Shown here: piece by piece, positions 41,100 through 55,356 of the stretch
Position numbering within the stretch: the first letter of the stretch is position 1
Layout of the letters: every line of letters begins with the position of its first letter
Origin: Hyalella azteca
Lineage: Eukaryota; Arthropoda; Malacostraca; Amphipoda; Hyalellidae
Direction: 5' to 3'
Assembly: GCF_000764305.2 (NCBI RefSeq)
Contig: NW_025930368.1
Span: forward strand, 62,001 to 126,000
DNA: 64,000 nt
Position numbers and translations under genes: made by a program
Notes under the pieces: model-generated
Databases searched by the model: none
Seen by the model: the letters and a program-made list of their open reading frames with translations, nothing else
Told to the model about the DNA's origin: nothing

Positions 41100-44000
41100 T
41101 TGTTGGAACGATTAATCAATGAACCATAATAATAATCTGTTCCATGTGATAAATTTCGCATGGCAGGAGAACGTTTCGACTGCTGTGCGCCTCATTAGTA
41201 GATTCTAGCGCTCCTGGAGCGCGAGCAGCGAGTTCTGGATTGGCGATAATTTCTGACGTATAATGGAGCCGTGAAGGCTAAGCGCACCCGAGATTTCACT
41301 TCACCGAAGCGTCAACTCGCAAAATCCTTGCAATGACGTTAATGCGAAGGACATCGCTCACTGGTATGGGTGCAATAACTTTAAATCGGAGAGAACCGAA
41401 ACTTTTCAAGGACATGAGGAGAAATGCGCCAATTCAAAATGTCTTCCAAGTGTCATGATTCACGGGGTGTCACGATTTGAGTCAAGAGGAGGTGGTATTT
41501 TATCATTTTATTGCAAAGCAAATTTTATGGTCAAATTATCAATAGATGAAACCAGCTTAACAGGGCTTTTGCAACATTTTTGCCGAAAAAAATAAGGAAA
41601 TAGCTTACCAGGGTATATTTTTGCACATAAAAATTATCCAAGTCTACAAGTTGCCGAAATAAGTCGACAAGAACAAACATAAAACTAAACAAAAATTAAA
41701 TTTCACGTTTTTCCCGTGAACGTGCATGACAAGGAAGGTTACATCGCGGAGTTTTAAAGGGGACCAGGTTTTTGCTCGAACTGATCTTTCTTTCTCCCAA
41801 CGATGGCAGCGCGGGCGCAATAAGCGGAAAAACGATTCTCGACTAAACAAATTTTTTTATATTTTGAAAAGGCCAAGGTTGACGTTTAGGAGCAATGATG
41901 CGAGATAAATTTCATAGGAAGCGATTCGAAATCGATCGATTTATATAAGCAGTAAACTTGCCAATCTCATTCAAAAGTTTTTGTTTTATTTTTTACTATT
42001 ACCTACCTCAACAGTCAGGGTGAAAATAGAAGCTTTCGGGGAGATAGTTGCGACATTATTGTTTCAAAGAGGAGGGTTACACATGAGAAATGATAAGAAG
42101 AGCTAAAATTTGAAAAATATTGTAACACATTTTATACCATGTGTTTCCAGTTAAACTGTGAAATGTGCATCAAAATCTCGTAGATTTGAAAATGAATAAT
42201 AAATAATAAAACTCACTAGGATGACCGTCGTCCCAACCAGGGGCTTGGCAAACGAGTGCTCGTGGAGGCACGTAATGAGCCGACGCCCAGCAAAGCCCAC
42301 GTCGAGGTTCCTAATACCAAAGATCACGCGTCTGCCACGTTGAAGCGTCAAAAAAATCGTCAATCTTGTTTGGCGCCACGCGTTATGCGCCTGCACCGCT
42401 GCCGCTGCATAAGATCTGTACAAGTGTTTGGTGCAAACATAAGTCGGCGCGGAAGAGGATGGTCTTTTTTCCCCATTTAGGTACGAGTTATTTTTTTTCA
42501 TATTTATAAAAAGGATGGCCTAAAAGCCGAAAAATAAAATCCAGTTGATTTAATATTAATGTTCGCAACTTATAAGAAAAATCGTCAAGGTATTTTCAAA
42601 ACATTGAAAAGCTTTACGATAGCTTGTAATATCTATCTCTTTCGTCTCTCAAACAAAATTCCTTGACTTCTTCTTAAACTTTTGGGCCACCCAATTTCTA
42701 AACTTTGCAGCCTGTATTTTTGAGCGATTTCATCAGAACCCGTTGTTCAAGTTAAAGTTAAGGACCATAACATAAACTTTCCACACGTGGGTTCTATATT
42801 ACTGTACACTAGTTCCCCGGAAACATATCATACAAAAGCGCCCAGTACGGCTGATCCGGTCAAAGTAGCGCAAGGTTGCTGGGGGCGACGAGGGCCTGAC
42901 TCGTGTGCGTGGGCCAGCGAGTGCGACCGAAATAAGGAGAGAGCTGCAGTTCTGAAGCGGCCCTGAGACAGTTTCCGGTGAAGTGAACGCAAGCAAGAAG
43001 CTCACGCGAAAGGAAACCTAAATGTCAAAACCACCAAAAAATTCTCCAAGCTGCTTATATGTGAAGGAATTAATTGTTTCGGTGGAATAAAATTCACGAT
43101 AATCAATTAATTTCGTGAGCTAACGTGTGGCTCCTTTCGTGGGCACTTATTGAAGAGGCTTCAAATATTATAGCAATATTTGATTGATTTATTTAGTGTT
43201 TGTTGCTGGATAACAATATCGAAACGAAAAACTACGACTGATTCACTTGATCTTAGTTCGGGTAAAATATTAATGCTTAAATTTTGAACGAAGACTATAT
43301 AAAAACTGCGGAATTGGACTGCGCCATGCAAGTATCTTCGGCAAATTCTAACGGCTGATTCTAAACTTAATTCGAAGAAATATATGTATCAGGTGCACCG
43401 TGCTAGACAAGGTCAGCCACTGACTAGTAAATGGAGACCATGCGTAAAATATAGGGCGCATGTCTGCATGCACTCAAAAAACACGCGCGCGTGAGAGTCA
43501 AATACAAAGGCAATACTGTAATTAATTCATTCGTTGAGCGTGCTTCTGTACGTAACTCACATGCTACTATTAGGACGCGTATTTTAGACACCTTTTAAGG
43601 AGACGACTTCCGTATGTTTCACGGAAATGAATTAGGTTGATGTTTTTCTGATGAGTCAAATAATTTGTAAATTCAACACAATAACTTCATTCTACATTCC
43701 TCAGATGATGGTGAAACAAGATTTACAATAAGATGACAATTTTGTCAGACACAACGGAATTTTTTCAGTCACAACACATTAGTGTTTAGAAAATATACCA
43801 AAATGTAACGCTTGCTGACTAAAATAATAAAAAAAAACATCTCAAGGAAAAATTTTTTATGTGGGCATTAATGATGTGCATTAATAATATATGTGCTGCC
43901 CATCACTTTCCAGGAAGAGGTCTAAAATAAAGCAATACATGATCTGCAAACAACATCCAGACATGAAAACATTGTCTGTAAGCTTTAACGCTATATGCAG

Positions 44001-44640
44001 CAAGCACGACAATTGCATGCGTAATGAGAGGGTGTGGCAGTGAAGTGCACCGGGAAGTGATGTACACCTGTTCAGGAAGTGTCATAACTTTTATTGTGAT
44101 TAGATAACGTCGCCAGCAGATACCGTACGTGCGTGGCCGTTTATGTAAATCACTCCATACTGACAGTATCAGCAAAAGTTTACGAGTTTGCACAACTATA
44201 GGTCTCAAGTGAGAAATGCCAGCAATCGTGCATATATGTTTCGCAGCGAAAAAATAAACAAGTCGTTTCTAAGCTTGGATAGCGAAACATACTGAAGCAT
44301 ATATTCATTTAGCAAAATTTCTTTGCGATTAGTGTACTTAGAAATAGAGCAAGCACTTTCAATTTTAAAAAATACCGAAATTTATAATATCAATAGATGA
44401 TCAAGTTTAACTTCAAGCTCAGCAAGTTATCTGACAATAAGGTTTGTCCACTTCTCTAGATAAACAACTTTAATTAAAGTTGTTACGAGGAAACTGAGGT
44501 ATTCGTGTCCATTATAAATTCAACTAACGTTAGTACGATAAACATGGCTAAAATTAAATGATAATACAGAACCATCTTGCAACATTTCTTCACAAAAATT
44601 ATCTCCCAAGTATTTCTATTTGAGTTGCTATTAGTCTGAA
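41100..44640. other. No confirmed gene; one possible - strand exon
   Basis: Mostly AT-rich. At 42218-42386 the - strand has a GC-richer open stretch (RRVIFGIRNLDVGFAGRRL then ITCLHEHSFAKPLVGTTVI) ending at a good donor (CCTA|gtgagt). I do not recognise it. It could be an isolated exon or old transposon coding. A second GC-richer island lies at 42830-42990. Confidence 0.3.
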
Positions 44641-44654
44641 CAATTTCCGAAACA

Positions 44655-44712
44655 TGCAAAACGTTTCAAAAGCTTATCTCGACACTCGTCTATAGGCATC
44701 ATCGTCAAACTG
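44655..44712 (-). repeat. Degenerate hammerhead-like motif
   Basis: On the - strand TTGACGATGATGCC, then a ~40-nt stretch, then TTGAAACG. This is the same box order as at 39.3 kb with C3 of the first box changed. Probably a decayed retroelement end. Confidence 0.4.
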
Positions 44713-44719
44713 TGATTCG

Positions 44720-47700
44720 TAGAGGACGTGTGCGTCCAGGAATTTTGGTGTCCTGAAGGATCTTTTTTGCCTGGGTAATAGAATAGTTACATAACTTCAC
44801 AGGTCTGATGGTGAACTCAACCCCATTCTCCTGGCATGAATCACAGGAGCTGTTAACGCTCTACACCATGGGCCGTCCTATCAAAACTCGCCTTAGCAGA
44901 CGTGGTAGCCCAGGTACGCATAGCGGTTGATTTTTCGTCTGTGATAGGTGTAGATTTAGAATGACAAGCCGTCAGTGATCGGCTGACGGAAATCTTTCGT
45001 ATTTTTATAGTACCTGAGTACGTTACTTAAGGTTCTATCATTACCCGTTCTCCGCTGACTGACCAACTCGTTTGACTGAACGATCAACACTGAGCTGAGA
45101 TCAGCGGCACTGCGTCAGAATTTTCAGGCTTGAGGCGATAATTCAGTGACAGATCTTAAGATAAATTATGTTTGTTAATCCCAACTCAGGTTAGAAGCTG
45201 AATCTGACAATCAGAGACAGCCACAGATCGCGATACCCTAAAAAATATTTAAATGAACGTAACAATTTCCACAGATTATTGCAACGGAGGCCTATGAAAC
45301 GCATGCAGCAGTTTATATCGCAGTATATTTCGCGGCTATTGCTTGGCGGAAACGACCGCGCTGACCACGGCAAGACCTGCCGGCAGTACCGGCGCCCCAA
45401 TGTGTTCGTTGTCCGCAGTTGTGTCGCCGGAGCATCGTGATGAATTCCTGGAGTACCTTTGCCCCTTCTTCTTGTTCATCGAATATTCATGCAAAATACG
45501 TGCAGATATTGTCGTGCGCATGTGTACGAGAGTCAGGCGGAATTGAGAAACAAAAATCCGATGGAAGGAAGTTCCAATGACAGGCGCAAAATAGGTCATC
45601 AAAATTGATTGTTAATATATCGTGGAATAATAAAATGAGGCCATCCTCCAAAGTATTCTAAGAAGTTGCAAGAAGAAGTGAGAATCTTGAGAATCTCACT
45701 TATCTGTTCAATACAGATGTGGAATTTGGTACATAGATTGGGCAAAGGCGTGGCTTAGAATGAACAACTTTTTAGTAAAGTAAAAACTAGAGATGACAAT
45801 GATTGTTCTCAGAAGCAGCAGCAGCAGCCGGTTGTCCTCACATAACCTGTCTCAGTCTGCAGGCTGTCAAGGACACTCAAATAAAGTAAAAAAAATCCTT
45901 CTGCCCGGACAGATTTCGTTCTTGAAAATGCTTCAATTTTCAAACTCTGCGATATTCAACAAATCAAAAACAAATTGTAAATCTCTCTAAGCAACTATCA
46001 ACTTTTTAAATTATTCCACTAAATCTTATGTATCGATAAATTTGTAATATGCAATTTAAAACAAGCTTAAATATTTTCTGGCTGTATCAATAATGACAAA
46101 CAATTACAACTAAATTAAGATAACCGAGCTCCAGACAAAAAATCCCAGTTCTATCACTTCATGAAATCCCATTTGAGTGAATACTTTCACATGAAACCTG
46201 GTTAATTCCTTGTGCCATTAAAGTTTCAATATCATCGAGGCCATCGCGATCCATTAATAAACTGCATGATGCAAGCGGGTTAGAATGAGGGGAATGAGAG
46301 ATCTCGGGCAAGCGTATAATAAACCAATTTAAATGGGCACGCGATTTCACTAGCATGTACAAGAACATACTGTACGTGCAAAAAAAAAAGAATAGAAATA
46401 TAAAAACATAAAGTAAATGTACAATGAACATAGAAATCATATGTGCTATAAACATGGGAGGCATGATCTAGTGTAACAACCTCCACATTTTAAAGATAAT
46501 TTCAAGCTTACCCTGACAATGTCGAGTCTATTATCTAGAATAAAATGTCTTGAGCCTAACGGCATCAAACGCACACTATTTAAGTGAAGGAACAAATTCA
46601 GCTGGCTTCCCTATTTAGCCCGATATCTTACTTTGCAGTTGCAGCAAACAAATTTTCCGACAACTAAATAACACACAGTCAAGAGATAAATTAATCTCCC
46701 ATTGTTAAACATTGTCATCATACTCCTAAATCACGAAGTTATTTGTAGCTTAAGAAATAGTTTTTGCTAAAGGATTGATAGCTGCTGACAATTTCGATTT
46801 TATACAACCCTCACTCAACCTGCAGCTGCGTTGGTTACTAAATATTCATTCTTCAGATTATTACTAAAATAAGTGCATGTATTATTTTATCGGTACTACT
46901 GTTAAAGACTAATCGAGCAACAATTTGTATAAGCAGACAATAATCAATATGGAGATTGAAAATATACGGCACACATGGCACGTTGACCGAAAGCTGGATG
47001 AGTCAGATCCTTTCTTAGGTATTGCCGTGGCCTTCGTAGAGCTGCAGCCGAGAACACATACCGCGACTACATGAAGTTGCACTCGTGGGTCAGTAAGATT
47101 TTTTTTCTGCAAGCATTTTATTAGCGCTTGGACTCTGATTCCTAGGTCCATTTACGCGCGATTAACTATGCTCCGAATGTTCATTTTACAACAGGACGAC
47201 TAGATCTTCTATCTCCGAATTTTGCTTCATCAAAAGTATAACAATAATTTTTTTCGACATTTTATTTCACAATTTTTTCGAAAATATGGGCTACATCAGT
47301 ACCAGTCGACAATCCAGTTTTCACCGAAAGTAGGCTGAGCTACTAATTTCGAATATGTCTATATATCTTGAATACGGCCTGAAATCATTTGGTTATACGT
47401 TTAGGAGCGAATTACATTATTTGGATGGTTTTTAAAATTATGTTATCTGTTACAGCATCAACATACTATTTTGTAAGGACGTGCATAATTTTTTTTCAAG
47501 TTTAGAGTATGGATGCTTTATGCTCTAAGTCTAAGTTAAGCATGAAGTTTTCGTCGCATGGAAAATATAATTCACCAAATTTGAATCGTTACATGACGGA
47601 CAAAAAAAATTGAACACAATATCGAGTGATTATGCGTGAAAATCAAATTTTTAACTGTTGAATAAGCTACATTATTTTTATTTGTCATTATTTTTCATCG

Positions 47701-50700
47701 AAAGTGTCATTAACTCGAAAATTCAATTATATCTGCATAAGAGGTTCTACATATTGATATTTATTTGTCTAGAGAAAGCATTCGTAACACCCCCAGCTGA
47801 GCATGCCAATCAAGTACTTAAAGCCACATCTGTTCGTTCGTATATTGAATATATGTGAAGTTTTTCATTATAATTCGTTCGTCTATCGAATTTTTGTGAT
47901 TTTTTCGAATATTTGTTCGGAGACTTCTTGCAGGTATATCACACTTGTATCACAGTAGAAAAACGAACCACCATTGCTACAAATTTTTTAATTTCAGGCA
48001 CTCATGCCCAGGACCATCATTCATATAAAGCAGTCATGATAAGTGATTCTTTATTTCATCTGTCATAAATAATCTAATGTTTCGAAGAAATTAAGAAGAA
48101 ATATTTGAGCATTTTTACACAAACGTATCATTACTTTCAATATATATCGATCGTGTTAAAAGGTAAGAATTCGTTTTGGGGAACCTCTTGCTTAGTAATT
48201 TCACCAACCACGGCGACTCATGACCGTCTCAGCACTTAATTTCCAAATACATCAACCGGGACGACAAGCGAGAAAATAATTCTGTATAATGAACCTCTTA
48301 GTTACAGTTCTCACTTATAGCGTCCCAAATTCATGGCAGGAAACGACCAAGTGATCTAACTGACGATGCGCTGACGACAAGTTTCACAACCACGGAACAC
48401 AGGCTTCGCGTTGCACAAGACGAGGGAGCTGCTGCAGCGTAGGGATGCTGAGTTCTTGTAGTCTTCTGCCTCACTGGAGCAGATATTTCTCAAGCCTGTG
48501 CCATGTGCAAGACTCCAGCAATAACAAGAGACCCTCGGTTAGGAAGAAAAGGAAGAACTCCTCTCTGTTGCGACACAAAGACGCCGCGCTCAGGACACGC
48601 TAGTAGCGAACGCGAGACGCTGCAATGCAAGCCTCGCTCCTTCACGCTTCGCCTCGTCCGGCGTATGACAGAGCACGAACACTCATTACGGGCCACATGT
48701 TGGAAATTTCTAAAAAAAATTCCCACTATTTGATTCCAAAATAATTATTTCCTTAACTGTTTTTCAACACTACAACGTTACGTTCAGGTTTCTCTTTATA
48801 TTACATCCAAAAACTGAGAAACAGCTTACAGAAACTATGGCCTCAAGTCAGTGTTACGAGTCGGCCATTGAATATTCTAATTGTGCTCAAAGTATGAGTT
48901 AAGGGATGCTTGATGCAAACTTAAGCACATCTAATTAATGCATCTAAAATTTCTGTCACCATAAAAACGTCAGAAGAAATCGACAGCTTATATTACATTG
49001 CTAAGCAAGTTATTTGCGATGTTTCGGCTAACAAATAATTATGTACAAAGCTATGCATTGCAGGAAAACGCTGCAATACTTGGCATGATACAAATGATGA
49101 TCACGAATTCATCTTCAAAACCCTTTTCGCGAATGACCTAATAGGGCTGATGCGTAAAATATTCTCTTAATAAATGAATTGATGAGATGTCCGTTCAACA
49201 CGTGAATAATCGAGTCGTGATATTAACAACAGGGCAATTATTTTGTTTTTCGGCTAAATTGAAAGAATTTGTTTGTAAGTTCATTAGCTGTAGTTGCTGT
49301 GGTGTGAACGCAGCCTTTATTGCGGTCTTTCACTTTCAGCGTTAATGCCGACACGAACATAAGTCGTGACATAAAAAAGACCGCGACGTATGTCCCCCGA
49401 GAGACGTGTAATGTTTATGCCACGGTTTACGGTGTCGCATAAAATTAAAAGGCATTCTTGATCCCGAGAGTTCTAGGCACGTACAAAGATAAATGCTATT
49501 TTTGGGAAAAAGTAACGAGTTTACTATAAAACGGGACTTTCTGCAAGGAACGTGGAAAATATCGACGTTGCGTAAAATGAGTTGACTGCAGCAAAAACTT
49601 GCTTGCCTTCGATAAAGAGGAACAGAAAGGCTGCACGTAAATTTCTCTTGCACGAAAACGAACGAAGAGATTGTAATTTGGCCGGTAAATAGTAATTTCA
49701 ATAGCAAATTATGGAAGTTATTGGAGAATTTTAAGAGTTCAGAAACATGTGGACGGCGTTTAATATGAGATTTGTAATAAATAGCCAGTTTAAGGTTTGA
49801 AGAGTCTGACGTCCAATACATTAGCAGGACGCCGTGTACATATAGCAAGTTGTTTTCCACTAATGCTTCGTATTGCTTAACATGGCAGTATTACAACATG
49901 AATTTTTTTATCGCGATAATACCGTTCATACCTCTCTTTACTGATTATTATATTTTGGAATGAAAATCATTCAGTCTTTATTTCATTTATGCAGAAATGT
50001 AGCGAGGAATTGTAAACGTTTCCAATTTATACACAAAATATAGTTTCCTTTTTTGCTTTGAACATTTTAGCATTCGACACGAGCAACTTGTGTGCAATGC
50101 ATTGATATTTTGAAAATGCAGTAGCTCCTGTTTAACACATACAGATCATTAAACTCGTGCCTAAGCCACAAAGCCTAATAAAAATAATTTCAATCCTACT
50201 ATTTTGCCTAGAACCAACCTTAAAATCATGCAGTCTGTCGCTACAGTTAGTCTTTCAGGGATTTAACATCGTTTTCAAAACCTAGGACGAGTGAAATAAG
50301 CTAGAATTTGGCTTAGTTTTCTAGCGTGTAATCCAATATTTCATGCATTTATACAAAAGTAAAACACTACAATAAATGCAGATATTATCATATATTGGTG
50401 GAACATCTATAGAATTTAAACTTTTCATGAATAGAAAACCGGCGAAAAAATGTTCGTATCGCACTCACTCTCTGCTGTTGCGCAAGAGTCATTTCTCACA
50501 AAAAAAGGTCAACTGTCAACTGTTCCTTTCGTTGTAGGTTTACAAGCACTTTGATTCAGATTTAAGACCAACACAAAACATTCAGGAAAAACACAGTACA
50601 AATTACTGTGGGATCAATGCGAAGAAATGGACTAGGTCTTGGAAGCACAAGTTTGCTTCAGCATCTCTATAAGAATCTTGAGAAGCTTGCAAGATAGTTT

Positions 50701-50850
50701 ACTTTAATAGCAAATGGGATTCCGACTATTCTCTTTCCCGTAAAATATTCATATTAAATTGTATCTGACTTTAATTTGCTTAAGATCCTCTATTTTGTAG
50801 CCTAAAAATTCGTGCTTAAAAAATTTTTTCATTATGTAGCATAAGAAACA
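44720..50850. other. No gene recognised
   Basis: GC- and CpG-richer islands at 45340-45470 and 48500-48680 are open on more than one frame but show no domain. A - strand frame at 49342-49860 (172 aa) has no recognisable motif or coding-like composition. Confidence 0.4.
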
Positions 50851-50865
50851 CTTGCTAGCCCTTAA

Positions 50866-51200
50866 CCTACCAAGGTTATTTCACAACGTAGCTTAGCAAG
50901 GGGGTCCTGTAGGGACCCCATTATTTTTGCCAATTTATTTGGAGGAATTTAAGTCAGATTAGTCATATGGGCTTCAGGGCTCATGAAATAAAATTTTAGT
51001 GATAAGCAAGCAATTTTCTACCCTCATACATTTCATTTATAGTTAAATAGGAAAGTGGCATTTTTAGACAAAATCATTCAAACAAATACGACTGCATCCT
51101 TTCATAACAAGATTGATTCCAAGAAACAATTAGTTCAAACCGTTTTGACAGGATCGCCAAAAACGACACTCTGGGGTCTAGGCAGGAACCTCTTGGTATA
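50866..51200. mobile_element. Possible piggyBac-like MITE
   Basis: Flanked by TTAA at 50862-50865 and 51201-51204. The left end CCTACCAAGGTT and the inward-read right end TATACCAAGAGGTT are similar. A hairpin GGGGTCCTGTAGGGACCCC lies near the left end. The match between the ends is imperfect. Confidence 0.4.
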
Positions 51201-51204
51201 TTAA

Positions 51205-52490
51205 GGACTAGACAAAAATCTGTGTTTTCCCTATGAAAACTTATCTGAAAATAATATAAGTACAAATTGACCAATAGACAAAATTCGTTCCGCGTCATTT
51301 TCTCTTCGCCAAGGAAAGCTCTTGCGGTCACTCACACTTGGATTGCACCTTAAGATGTCAACACGGTATACGACCCAACAGCTGTTGCAGAGTTTTAATG
51401 CTAGATATTTTTATTTGTTAATTTTGTTAAAATATTGTCCCTATTCATGAAGGCGATTCATAAGTTAACTAATCCCATAAACCTTATCCCAGTTCATTTT
51501 CCCGCAGGAGGCTCGAAAGCACAAACGGTAAGGGCGCAATATTGCAGTTTGTTCACATTCAATTGCTCCTGTTCTTGAAATTTCACGCCTAAAGATGAAA
51601 CTATTTCGTAGATCCTATGAATCTAGCGCTTAGTTATTTTACCGTTCCCATCCTTTCTTGAGTCTATTTATCTTCGTTTGCTATTAATCTTATGTGTGAC
51701 GTGCCCTCGAAGTTCGTTTGAACCAGACGAAAGTCGAAACGATAAATGCTTCGCAGAATAATAATAATACTAATATTATTCATGTGTTTGCGTTAACAAG
51801 CAAGCTGGCGAAAAAATGCCCTACAGTGAACTTTTCAAATGGAAACTATTGTCAATTATGACCCAAAATATTTGCTTAATCATATTCATTGCTGTTGCAG
51901 CCTTCAAGATGTAATATACACAATGAAAATAAAACAAAAAAGGACACCTGGAAATGGAACAGGCACTGCACATGGCAGTGCGCAGATGGTTTGAATTCTT
52001 ATGATATGTGAAGAGTCCAAAGTAAGCCATCAATATCGAATGTAGAAACTGTACTCACATCCTGCAGGAGTAGCACAAGGAGATTATCCAGGCACGCAAC
52101 CTACAACCACAACAGCCCAGCAATGACTGACGCAGCCGCTGCAAGTCTGCAACTGCAAGCAGCGGTGTTGAGAGACGCCAAATTCAGCTTCTATAAAGGC
52201 GAACCAGAACGCAACTCGCCAGCTGGGACATCAATTACTTCAACCATGAATTGCTCTTCCTGTTCTGGAATTAAATTATAACTGTTTGCTTTGTGGCAGA
52301 GCACAAGCAGCAGTCGGATACCTTGTTTTTCCGTTTTATATTTTCAATATATTTTTTTCAATATTTTTCCGTTTTATATTTCAATAGGCCTGCACATCAT
52401 TTTAGGTCGTTAGGGTAGTATATTAAAAGTTTCGTCCAGATTTGAACAGTAGAATATAAGGTATATTGGGCTCACTGCGAATTTTGAACC
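51205..52490. other. No confirmed gene; possible - strand first exon
   Basis: At 52055-52195 the - strand shows CTTTATAGAAG (TATA-like) and, ~130 nt later, CTGCAGGAT|gtgagt, a strong donor. This could be a promoter and a short first exon, but no start codon leads into an open frame. On + the same site reads TATAAAGG. Confidence 0.25.
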
Positions 52491-52526
52491 GTATGGCCGC
52501 ATAACTCGTAAACGAAGGCAAAATCG

Positions 52527-52682
52527 AAAAAATATAACTCAGCACTCACTGCAGTGCGTGACAGAGAGCGCATTTTCTCGTCGACGGAAACGTGAAGTCA
52601 CGGACAGACGGACGGTCAGACAGACGGACAAACGAGCACAATAGGGCATTTTTTTCAATAAATGAGAAAATTCGCTAAAAAA
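52527..52682 (-). repeat. Short hairpin repeat (GCGCATTTTCTC family), copy 3
   Basis: On the - strand it runs from TTTTTAGCGAATTTTCTC to GAGTTATATTTTTT with the CCGTCCGT-type tract. It is flanked on the left by a module (CATAACTCGTAAACGAAGGC) that also occurs many times inside the inner hAT element at 56.2-58.8 kb. Confidence 0.82.
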
Positions 52683-53560
52683 TTCACCACTCAAACATCA
52701 CCAACACGTCTGTCAAGTTTCATTCAGATACGTCTGTAGAGGCCTCCAATGTTAAACCTGGTTAAAACCTGGTTAAAATTAAAATTAATTAGGTTAGTTA
52801 GTCGAGTTAATTGTAACCTCACTGCAGCCTTGTCCTCCAACGTTTGGGGTATGTCCTTAAATAGCTGCTAATTTGTTCCTCAAACTTGCAATATTTCCTT
52901 GTTTATTAATTGCACCTAATATCGACTTCATCCTAATTTGTATTGTATTTCATTCATTCAACAGATGCAACCTACTGATACCTACAATTGAATACACTTT
53001 CCTAACACTCGTATCTCTCGCTTAATTCTGGTCTAAATCCCTCTTCGCGTTTATCTTATCTTATAGCGGTGCTGAAACAACTTACCGCTTTACGTTCACT
53101 AGTTAGGAAGATATTTTAGGCTCACTGAAACTTGGAGACCGGCCGTAAAAGTGTCCAAGAGGTCCTACGTGCTCGCCCCAAAAAACTGCAAAAAAATTTA
53201 TTTTATAGATATTCAAATGAAAAATAGTGATTTCGATTGATCCCATTACTAGTTTCAGCAAACAGTGCGTTTTTGGGGTTGGGTTCGGGAGGTTCCATTC
53301 TCCAATATGGTTCCCTTTCCACTTTCTTTTTAGATGATGGTCAGAGAACATAAATTATAAGTTTGCCTATCTAAGACAAAACATCGCCCGGACTAGCATA
53401 ATCATTTTCTCCAATAACATAGCTTTCTCCAGTAATTCTGTTAGATCAGTTTAGCAGGCCCAAGCCATTTAGGAAAGAATAGTTTCTAAGAATTACAGTA
53501 CAGTGGTTCCCTAGTGGGCCGCAAGAAATTACTGGCAGGCATTCTCCACACCAACAGAAC

Positions 53561-53800
53561 TCATCAGGGTGGCCAAGTGGTTTTAAGTTTATGAGAACCA
53601 AGGTTGTAGCAGAGAGGTGCGAGTTCGATCCCAGCTCTGTGCACCTGTTTCTGTTCAGAATTGGCGAGTAGGCCGGGCAGTTTAGCACAGCAGAATGGGC
53701 GCAGCCCGCAGTGAGTTGTGTGTTCGAGACCAAATCAAGCTGTGAACGTTCTGCGATGTTAAGAATCGGCGACAGGCCTACGTCCTAATAAACGCTAAAA
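53561..53800 (+). mobile_element. tRNA-derived SINE with LINE-like tail
   Basis: The head resembles tRNA-Leu/Ser: A box TGGCCAAGTGG at about 53570 and B box GAGTTCGATCCCA at 53621-53633, with no intact tRNA fold. After a ~120-bp body it ends with AAGAATCGGCGACAGGCC (53761-53778), the same words that begin the 3' tail of the LINE family in this window. Confidence 0.7.
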
Positions 53801-54245
53801 CAGTTATTAAAAATATCATCTGCATCTAATCAGCCCCGATCGAAATATCCCTCATCAAAAATGACGATGAATCTTGGAACCTATATTTACGATGTGACAC
53901 CTAACCCCAGATTCTGCTTGATATTTGTAATTAGATGTGTTGTGGAATTACGCTGTTCTATCAGATGAAATCGATAATTTAGATTATTTTACAGAATTTT
54001 TAAGACGAGAACTGGTGCCAGTCAGCGTTGCCAGATGGTATATTTCTATACCAAATTTCGCAAATCTGGTCTTTTCAGAAGGTATCTGGTATGAAAATTT
54101 TAGATCTGGTATTTCGGCATATTTGCCTAAATCTGGTATTTTTCTGGCTTATTGCAAATTTACTGCATTAAGTTCCACCTCAGAAGTTTGAACTTCCTCC
54201 AGCGTAGGCGTGGATTGTATAGATTACCACTCATTACCTTCAGAG

Positions 54246-55356
54246 GGGTTGCCTGCCGAAGACCACCACTGCCCTGGATGTAATCGACCATCATGATTCC
54301 TGCCTTCCGGAATGTAGCCTTCAACACTTCTGGACAATCATATCTAGGCCGAGCGTCGAACCAGCCCTCGTTCGAACGGCCACTCGTCGAAGGACGATCA
54401 ATTTTGGAACAGATCTATGCTATCTGAAACCTAACCTCAGAGGCGGTGAACGTAAAATTACGTAATTTAACGATGCCCGGAAGTCATATTCGATCCGCGG
54501 CCTGGTGGTGCACGGCAGGTTCTATGCAAGGCCGGCGGAGGACAAAGCCGAGTGGTTCACGGCTGATTGGTGGATGTCCAGAGAAATCCAAGGCGTTCGA
54601 TTCAGGGCTTATTGGCGCACAAAATTTGTTGTGCACGGCTGCGCTCCCCCTTCGGAGCGGCGCGACTAGAGGTTTCCCGCCATTTTTGCACCCGCAAGTT
54701 TACCGCTTGATGAAATAACCCCAATCTAATTGTTACCATTCGACAAAAGTGATTAGTGAAATATAAGCACGAGAGTGATGATCCTTGATTGATTACTGAT
54801 CAGTGATGATATGGCCTAGGACGTGTGTGGTTGTCCAACCGATCTCTGCGACGCAAGCTCCACCATTTTTGTTTGGTGGTTTTGAATTCTAGTGTGCCGC
54901 TTATAACATATTGGAGTGACACTTGAATTCTGGGGTGCCATTCAATATTTCACGGGAGTGCAGCCGTGCACCACCCATTTTGTGCACCAATAAGCCCTGA
55001 ATCGAACTCCTTGGATATCTCCGGACATCCACCACTCAGCCGTGAACCACTAGGCTTTATCTTCCTCCGGCCTCGCAAAGAACCTGCCATGCACCACCAG
55101 GCCGCAGATCGAATATGACTTCCGGGCATCGTTAAATTACGTAATATTACGTTCACCGCATCTGAGGTTGGGTTTCAGATAGCATAGTTCTGTTCCAAAA
55201 TTTATCGTCCTTCGACAAGTGGCCGTTCGACCGAGGGCAGGTTCGACCCACGGCCTAGATACGGACGGCTTGAAGTGTTGAAGGCTACGTTCCGGAAGGC
55301 AGGAATCATGACGGTCCATTACATCCAGGGCAATGGTGGTCTTCGGCAGGCGACCC
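54246..55356. mobile_element. 1.1-kb foldback element inserted in the outer hAT
   Basis: Arms 54246-54648 and 54954-55356 (about 403 bp each) are inverted copies at roughly 90% identity around a 305-bp loop. Termini: GGGTYGCCTGCCGAAGACCA. Both arms encode mirror-image frames (SHIRSAAWWC..., SGSRL-GGCPE), which reflects the repeat and not a gene. No clear target duplication. Confidence 0.85.

Noticed and set aside
49342..49860. 172-aa open frame on the - strand
   Set aside because: No domain, signal or splice context. A frame of this length can arise by chance in 64 kb.
53561..53640. tRNA gene
   Set aside because: A and B boxes are present but the cloverleaf is not intact and the sequence continues as a SINE body.
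54446..55156. Two similar proteins on opposite strands
   Set aside because: They are the two arms of one foldback element; the frames mirror the repeat.
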